A stretch of DNA of 64,000 bases from Alkalihalobacillus sp. BA299 (GTDB taxonomy: Bacteria > Bacillota > Bacilli > Bacillales > Bacillaceae_F). The notes beneath the pieces were generated by a model. It worked only from the letters and a program-made list of their open reading frames with translations. It ran no database searches and was not told the origin of the DNA. The stretch's first letter is position 1. The number at the start of each line of letters is the position of its first letter. This document shows, one piece after another, positions 59,922 to 64,000 of this stretch. Location of the stretch: contig NZ_JAFLJM010000014.1 of NCBI RefSeq assembly GCF_017745675.1, forward strand, positions 1 to 64,000, written 5' to 3'. The position numbers and the translations under genes are program-made.

Positions 59922-60644
59922 TTAATAATTTACCTTTTTTTTATAATTATTTATTTTCTGACGGAAATTATTTAAAATTATAAGGCCATCTAAAAAGTAT
60001 TGGAGTCCGTTATAAGTATTAACTTTATTTCCTTTAAATCTATTAAGATAAATATCAAATTCTCTATTTATAGAATTTAATATATTAGTTAGCTCTTCGT
60101 CGTAAAATAAAAAATTTGTGCTTATTTCTTTTCTTATCGTTTTAATTTCACTGTGTAAATAATCAAAAAGTTGGAACCAATTTTTAAAATGGATATCCCC
60201 ATACTCAACCGACATAATTACAGTATTATTTGGATCAATAGTCTTGCAACACACCTCTAATTGTTCTTTAGTTAAAGTTTCAGAGTAAACTTTGTCAAAA
60301 TACTGTCCTTTTTCTAACGTGGCATTTTTGTATATAAGATCATTTAATCGAATTATTAGCACAGTAATATTAGATAATTCGTAACTAATAAACTTCCATT
60401 CAGTAGCTTTCCGTTTGTACTCAGGTATATGAACATTAAAGAAATAAAATATAACTGCTGCTACTAATGAAATTGAAATAACCTCTGATATTTTCCCAAA
60501 TTCATATGCGTAAGGGAATGTACCTGGGATTCTAATTAGGAATAAATGGTACAGAACGACATAAAAAAAAGAAATAACAAATATAATAATTATGTAAATA
60601 TCTATATCGAGTATAAAGTTTTTAAGTCGTTTTATGTCCTTCAT
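59922..60644 (-). CDS. Two-helix membrane protein
   Basis: The start chosen is ATG 60644; the ribosome binding site AAGGAGG lies within codons of an upstream ATG. A 240-residue protein has two N-terminal membrane helices (IYIIIIFVISFFYVVLYHLFL and ISISLVAAVIFYFFNVHI) and a helical cytoplasmic domain. Phage-exclusion or effector membrane proteins can look like this, but nothing specific was recognised. Confidence 0.65.
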   Translation of the reverse strand: MKDIKRLKNFILDIDIYIIIIFVISFFYVVLYHLFLIRIPGTFPYAYEFGKISEVISISLVAAVIFYFFNVHIPEYKRKATEWKFISYELSNITVLIIRLNDLIYKNATLEKGQYFDKVYSETLTKEQLEVCCKTIDPNNTVIMSVEYGDIHFKNWFQLFDYLHSEIKTIRKEISTNFLFYDEELTNILNSINREFDIYLNRFKGNKVNTYNGLQYFLDGLIILNNFRQKINNYKKKVNY

Positions 60645-60712
60645 ATTTTCCTCCTTCATTAAACTTCATGATATGAAGTATGTCTAAAAGGCTCTTTTAT
60701 AAAAGTAATTAC

Positions 60713-61014
60713 TTAATGAACTATTTCATAGATTCGATCTTGCTTTTCTTTGTCTTCAATAAATTTTACCGTTCCCTGTAAAACCAAACTTTCTAAAATA
60801 GAGTATACTTGACCATAATCTTTCGGCTTATTGGTTGAAAACCGCTTTGTAGATATTAATCCTAACTCAATTAATTTCTCACATATTTCCAATGCGCTAG
60901 TTTCCCCTGAATCCAAAAGGGACATAATTTCACTCTGTAGTGGTGTTGAGGGGCGGATTCGTTTTTTTCCTTGTTATCTTCTATAAATAGTTCATCAAAA
61001 GAAATCTGATTCAA
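60713..61014 (-). CDS. Winged-helix protein encoded in two frames (possible -1 frameshift)
   Basis: A TTG start at 61014, five bases after AAGGAAGTG, opens MNQISFDELFIEDNKEKN. The downstream winged-helix frame (RIRPSTPLQSEIMSLLDSG...DRIYEIVH, ending 60713) has protein-like sequence upstream of its first ATG (60925) but no start of its own. The two frames meet at A-AAA-AAC (60967-60961), a canonical slippery heptamer in the correct phase for -1 frameshifting, giving about 100 residues. Without frameshifting the first frame ends at 60871. A homopolymer error or mutation is the alternative. Confidence 0.5.
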
Positions 61015-61065
61015 AGTTACACTTCCTTATAAATAAATTTGAATAAATACGGAATAGAATATAAG

Positions 61066-61887
61066 TTATTTATTTATACCTGGAGAAAGGTTTGAACTAA
61101 TAAAGATATTAAGGTAACTCTCAAAATCTATTTCAACTAATTCATGTGAGATTCCCCATTCAAAATATTTAATATTTTTTAAGAAACTATTAAAACTTGG
61201 TTCTGCTTCTAATAGGGATATGATGAATTTGTTCTTTTCCCGTATAGGACGACTAGTAGGTTCATCGTTACGAATAATCGTTCGTACTATCCCGAGTAGG
61301 ATGTCAATAATCTCTATACCAACTTCAGTTTGTTTAGAGTAGTAATCAGCTTCAGTAATTGTAAAGCGTTCTCCCCGATAAATAGATTGTATGTTTAATT
61401 GCTGAAATAACTGATTTCTTAAGTCATAACTCGCATTATGATATGTTGTGTCATCTTCAATTAGAATATGTGTATCAAGATGAACATGAGAACCATATCC
61501 TCTTAATAATCCATAGATAATTCTTTCGGGAAACTTCATGAAAATGGTCTGATCTGCAATATCTGGATATGTATTTTTAAACTTTTTTGAATTTTCCTCA
61601 ATCTTAGATTGGTTATAAGAGATAACGTTCATCGTTAATAGATGTTCTTTTTGAAGTATTGTTCGTAATATCTTCCATATTTTATTACGCTTTTGACTAT
61701 CACCGTTATAATCAGTCCAATGGATCTTTGAAGTACGAATGATTTCATTTAATTCCTGAATAGCTGGAGTATTATAGTAATCTGATGGTATTAGAACTCC
61801 ACCCATCAAGTGGGGACGTTCTTGGTTTTTTCCGCTTTCATCAAAAAACACTTTGATAGAATGGTTAGTGAATGGTTGCTGCTGCAT
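61066..61887 (-). CDS. DUF3800 protein
   Basis: A 273-residue protein with the DUF3800 hallmarks: VFFDESGKNQ at the N-terminus, HILIEDDTTYHNASYDLRN in the middle and ITEADYYSKQTEVGIEIIDILLGIVRTI near the C-terminus. The fold is RNase H-like with acidic residues retained, so nuclease activity is plausible. Such genes are common on mobile elements and in defence islands. GAGGT precedes the ATG by seven bases. Confidence 0.8.
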   Translation of the reverse strand: MQQQPFTNHSIKVFFDESGKNQERPHLMGGVLIPSDYYNTPAIQELNEIIRTSKIHWTDYNGDSQKRNKIWKILRTILQKEHLLTMNVISYNQSKIEENSKKFKNTYPDIADQTIFMKFPERIIYGLLRGYGSHVHLDTHILIEDDTTYHNASYDLRNQLFQQLNIQSIYRGERFTITEADYYSKQTEVGIEIIDILLGIVRTIIRNDEPTSRPIREKNKFIISLLEAEPSFNSFLKNIKYFEWGISHELVEIDFESYLNIFISSNLSPGINK

Positions 61888-62538
61888 AGGTAGACCTCTT
61901 TACAAATTATTTTAAATCATGCATAATAGAATAAAGTTGTAATATAAATAGGTATAGTAATACATAACTTGTTGCGCCCTATAAATAGCGACACGTTATT
62001 TATTACTTGGTGGTACTACTCACTACGCCATAAAATAGTGGTGCGTAGCATCCATACCAATAAAAGGACTAGAAATTATTTCTAGTCCTTTTATTATACC
62101 AAACAGACATTCTTATTACCACATTTAAATGTTCGTTAAATCCGCATTTAACGCACAGAATATTGAAAAAAATAAAAAGGGTAACCTGCTTTACAGTTCC
62201 CTTTTCTCCGGTTCATATCTTTCATATATGGCTAACGTATTTTCAAATACTAATTTTTAAACTTCTTTTATTTATGTCTTAACTTATTTGTTTTAACTTA
62301 TCTTTATAATATGATAGCAAAATCCCTATTTCCTCTAAGGGTTTCAGTAATGATACAGTCTGCAGCACCACGAGAAATAAATGAGATGTTAGTAGAATCA
62401 ACCATTTTTAATGTCTAACATAAGTATGGACAATCATTCTTGTTTTTAAACAAACTATGAAAACTATTTTGCTAGATTAATAATAAAAAAATGGATTTTT
62501 AATAAGTACCCGTCTACGCATCAATCACTATTTTTAAC
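61888..62538. other. Gene-free region with hairpins
   Basis: About 650 bases without a credible gene. It contains nested inverted repeats CTACGCC...GGTGCGTAG (about 62016-62047) inside TGGT...ACCA, a bidirectional terminator AAAAGGACTAGAAA/TTTCTAGTCCTTTT (62062-62092) and an AAGGGTAAC...GTTCCCTT hairpin (about 62177-62206). A minus-strand stretch near 62330-62410 reads like the end of a protein (AADCIITETLRGNRDFAII) but is too short to call. Confidence 0.55.
62062..62092. terminator. Bidirectional terminator
   Basis: AAAAGGACTAGAAA-TTA-TTTCTAGTCCTTTT. Confidence 0.85.
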
Positions 62539-62856
62539 CTAAAACAAACTAAGTTGCCCTATTTTACTTGGTGTATTTTTTTCTTTAGGTTCAACTTCCT
62601 CTTCCATTTCTGTATTAACTGGTAATTCCCCTTTAATTTCATACAATATATTATTTTCATGACGTTTCATTTCAATGCCTGGTATATATGATTTTATATA
62701 AACTGCTGCATAAGGGAAAATTTTTGGTTTTCCAGTCGAGTATGTTTCTTTACTAGCTCCGTTATCCATTAAATAGTTACATAAGTCCTTTAGATTAAAG
62801 AGATTATGTCTGATTAAATAATCCTTTATAAGCTCTTTTTCCTTATAAGATAACAA
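62539..62856 (-). CDS. Winged-helix protein ending in a clamp-binding motif
   Basis: A 105-residue protein, TTG start behind TAGGAGG. The N-terminal 70 residues are winged-helix-like (LIKDYLIRHNLFNLKDLCNYLMDNGASKETYSTGKPKIFPYAAVYIKSYI). An acidic linker and the C-terminal sequence GQLSLF follow. QLSLF is the canonical bacterial beta-clamp-binding pentapeptide, so this protein probably docks on a sliding clamp; the plasmid encodes its own (37166-38299). It shares layout with the two-frame protein at 60713-61014. Confidence 0.7.
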   Translation of the reverse strand: MLSYKEKELIKDYLIRHNLFNLKDLCNYLMDNGASKETYSTGKPKIFPYAAVYIKSYIPGIEMKRHENNILYEIKGELPVNTEMEEEVEPKEKNTPSKIGQLSLF

Positions 62857-62904
62857 TTGGAATCCTCCTATTTTAATCTACCTTTTTATAAACCAATCCT
62901 TGGT

Positions 62905-63036
62905 TTAGATACTACTTGCTAAGACTGTAACAATGGCTCCAATTGCAGCAGCCATTATCGGCATTGATATATATAGAATTTTCTTCTTTCGTTCTTTTCT
63001 AATGTGTATTTCTTCTGGTGTTAACCACTTTGACAT
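62905..63036 (-). CDS. 43-residue single-helix membrane protein
   Basis: MSKWLTPEEIHIRKERKKKI begins a basic cytoplasmic segment followed by one membrane helix (LYISMPIMAAAIGAIVTVLA). GGAGGGG lies before ATG. No family recognised; short membrane peptides of this size are common in Bacillus plasmids. Confidence 0.65.
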   Translation of the reverse strand: MSKWLTPEEIHIRKERKKKILYISMPIMAAAIGAIVTVLASSI

Positions 63037-63061
63037 TACGTTCCCCTCCTTGTATTAACCG

Positions 63062-63095
63062 AAAAAAGAAGAACCCCTTTTTAAAAAGAGGTCTA
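63062..63095 (-). terminator. Terminator after the Spo0E-like gene
   Basis: On the minus strand GACCTCTTTTT-AAAAAGGGGTTC followed by TTCTTTTTTC, overlapping the stop codon. Confidence 0.65.
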
Positions 63096-63260
63096 TCTGT
63101 TCTTTAATGCTATTTTTTGAAATTTATAGATGAGTTTATCTAATTCCTGGCTACAGTGAAGAGTTTCAAGGCTTGTCATACCTTTATTTTCTGCGGTCGA
63201 TATCATTTCCATCTTTTTTTGTTCGATCTCTTCCTTCAATCTTTCCACTGTAGTCAACAT
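63093..63260 (-). CDS. Spo0E-like aspartyl-phosphate phosphatase
   Basis: A 55-residue protein: VERLKEEIEQKKMEMISTAENKGMTSLETLHCSQELDKLIYKFQ. This matches the two-helix Spo0E family, including the SQELDxLI signature. Spo0E proteins remove phosphate from Spo0A and so delay sporulation. A plasmid copy may tune host sporulation. GAGGGTG lies upstream of the ATG, and it follows the membrane-protein gene in the same direction. Confidence 0.8.
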   Translation of the reverse strand: MLTTVERLKEEIEQKKMEMISTAENKGMTSLETLHCSQELDKLIYKFQKIALKNR

Positions 63261-63285
63261 TAAAATTTCACCCTCTGTTTATTTA

Positions 63286-63747
63286 TTAAGCAGTTTCGTA
63301 TACTATTGCATCATTTACTTTATTTGCGAATGATTGAACGTTCCCTTTTTCCAAAATAGATATCTCAATAGTTGGTGATTCACCTGCATTATTTGTGATC
63401 TTAAAAGTTGATGTATAACTGTTAAGTAAAGGCAAAATTCCAATGAGGAAAAAAATTACCGAAGAAGCAAAGTTATCAGATAATCCAGCTAAACTTGCTA
63501 GTACAAAAAATAAACCGAAAGCAAAGCGTTTCCCATGAAATTTTGTTGAAGTTGATACAGATGCAATATTCTTTAAAGGAAAAGTTACCTCATTCTTTCC
63601 AAAAGGAATAAGTCCAAGTAAAGTGTTACGGTTATATCCTATGAAACGCTTTGTGGTAACCTCTAAATCAGTTGTTAGCCAGGGTAATAATAAGTTAGTT
63701 CGAAATACCCCTTTTTCGATTGTTTGCTCTTGCTTTTTTTCTTCCAT
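63286..63747 (-). CDS. bPH-like membrane protein
   Basis: A 153-residue protein. An N-terminal beta-rich part (FRTNLLLPWLTTDLEVTTKRFIGYNRNTLLGLIPFGKNEVTFPLKNIASVSTS) resembles bacterial PH-like domains. Two membrane helices follow (FAFGLFFVLASLAGL and ASSVIFFLIGILPLL), then a second beta-rich part. Function unknown. First gene behind promoter 63871-63899 and a family B leader. Confidence 0.7.
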   Translation of the reverse strand: MEEKKQEQTIEKGVFRTNLLLPWLTTDLEVTTKRFIGYNRNTLLGLIPFGKNEVTFPLKNIASVSTSTKFHGKRFAFGLFFVLASLAGLSDNFASSVIFFLIGILPLLNSYTSTFKITNNAGESPTIEISILEKGNVQSFANKVNDAIVYETA

Positions 63748-63765
63748 GTTAATCTCCCTTCACAC

Positions 63766-63843
63766 AAAAAAAGCTCGCCAACAAATAAAAGGTTACTATA
63801 CCTTTTATTGCTGGGGAGCTCCCATTGCGAATTATGTAATTTG
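63766..63843 (-). ncRNA. Attenuator leader, family B copy 5
   Basis: On the minus strand AATTACATAATTCGCAATGG, then GAGCTCCCCAGCAATAAAAG pairing with CTTTTATTTGTTGGCGAGCT and T7. One of the clearest copies, about 20 base pairs, 19 bases before the gene start. Confidence 0.8.
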
Positions 63844-63870
63844 AATTTGATTTCCTTAAATCTACCATCT

Positions 63871-63899
63871 ATTATATAAAACTAAAAAAGGTATTTCAA
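63871..63899 (-). promoter_or_regulatory. Promoter of the bPH/Spo0E-like unit
   Basis: On the minus strand TTGAAA, 17 bases, TATAAT, a near-consensus sigma-A promoter 28 bases upstream of the family B box. Confidence 0.75.
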
Positions 63900-64000
63900 T
63901 AATAATTATAAACTTTATTCCCTTTTATTGCTATTTAACAACCACCATTTTACAGTAAAATGGTATAATTATTGTAGTACTTTCATACTATAAGGATAAG

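Noticed and set aside
62330-62410. Minus-strand fragment AADCIITETLRGNRDFAII, suggestive of a PIN-domain end
   Set aside because: Only about 33 codons with stops on both sides; not enough to call a pseudogene.
15900-63840. ATGGGA in several family B leaders as start of a leader peptide (MGxPQ)
   Set aside because: Other copies read ACGGGA or GCGA, there is no ribosome binding site, and the reading frames are not conserved; the GGGA/CCC pairing explains the similarity.
63900-64000. Possible plus-strand promoter (TATAAT near 63963) for a gene beyond the window
   Set aside because: No matching -35 at normal spacing and no coding sequence visible before the window ends.

Overview
The window looks like part of a large conjugative plasmid of a low-GC, spore-forming Firmicute (Bacillus sensu lato). 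The reasons are AT-rich DNA, strong GGAGG-type ribosome binding sites with many TTG and GTG starts, a Spo0E-like gene, a ParM/ParR-like partition pair, a type IV secretion (T4SS) gene cluster, plasmid-borne replication genes and no core chromosomal operons. No tRNA, rRNA, CRISPR array or intact insertion sequence was seen.

Layout. 1-13150 (minus strand): a Tad/Flp-type pilus operon. It runs from two degenerate MinD-like proteins, a CpaB-like protein, the TadA ATPase and TadB/TadC membrane proteins to four tiny tandem pilin-like proteins and two TadE-like proteins. A proline-repeat secreted protein and a repeat-rich surface protein (cut by the window edge) follow. 13321-20230 (minus): HD-GYP protein, a wHTH protein, an S1-domain RNA-binding protein, the VirD4/TraG coupling protein and a replication-relaxation-family protein. 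20230-30260: a structured intergenic region, a CoiA-like nuclease, a broken CBO0543-type gene, parR/parM with a palindromic centromere, an iteron-rich region, a MerR-like coiled-coil protein, a possible antisense-controlled replication gene and a tyrosine-recombinase homologue lacking its catalytic tyrosine. 30400-33540: five uncharacterised genes. 33577-39315 (minus): an E1 (ThiF), Ub-like/JAB fusion and E2-like cassette of PRTRC type, next to a plasmid-borne sliding clamp (dnaN) and a Rad52-like annealing protein. 39800-43910: an FtsK-gamma/MinD-like fusion, a DUF4258 protein and a primase-like protein. 44000-55200: T4SS structural genes (VirB2, PrgI/VirB3, VirB4, VirB6, VirB1-like hydrolases). 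55279-64000: accessory genes, including an HNH_repeat protein, a XerS-like recombinase, DUF3800, a clamp-binding-motif protein and a Spo0E-like protein.

The most unusual signal is in the RNA leaders. Seven to eight transcription units (Tad, S1/HD-GYP, VirD4, parMR, the FtsK-gamma/MinD fusion, T4SS, the 30407 operon and the 63747 operon) begin with a related leader: an AATTACATAAT-like box, then GCTAAYGGGA, then directly a terminator hairpin of unrelated sequence. Three others (the Rad52-dnaN-Ub cassette, the DUF4258/primase unit and the proline-repeat gene) begin with a different structured leader whose long arms covary. The two families divide the operons between them, which suggests two plasmid-wide transcription-attenuation circuits. 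The second notable unit is the Ub-like conjugation cassette beside dnaN, which invites comparison with sliding-clamp modification in eukaryotes. That comparison is inference only.
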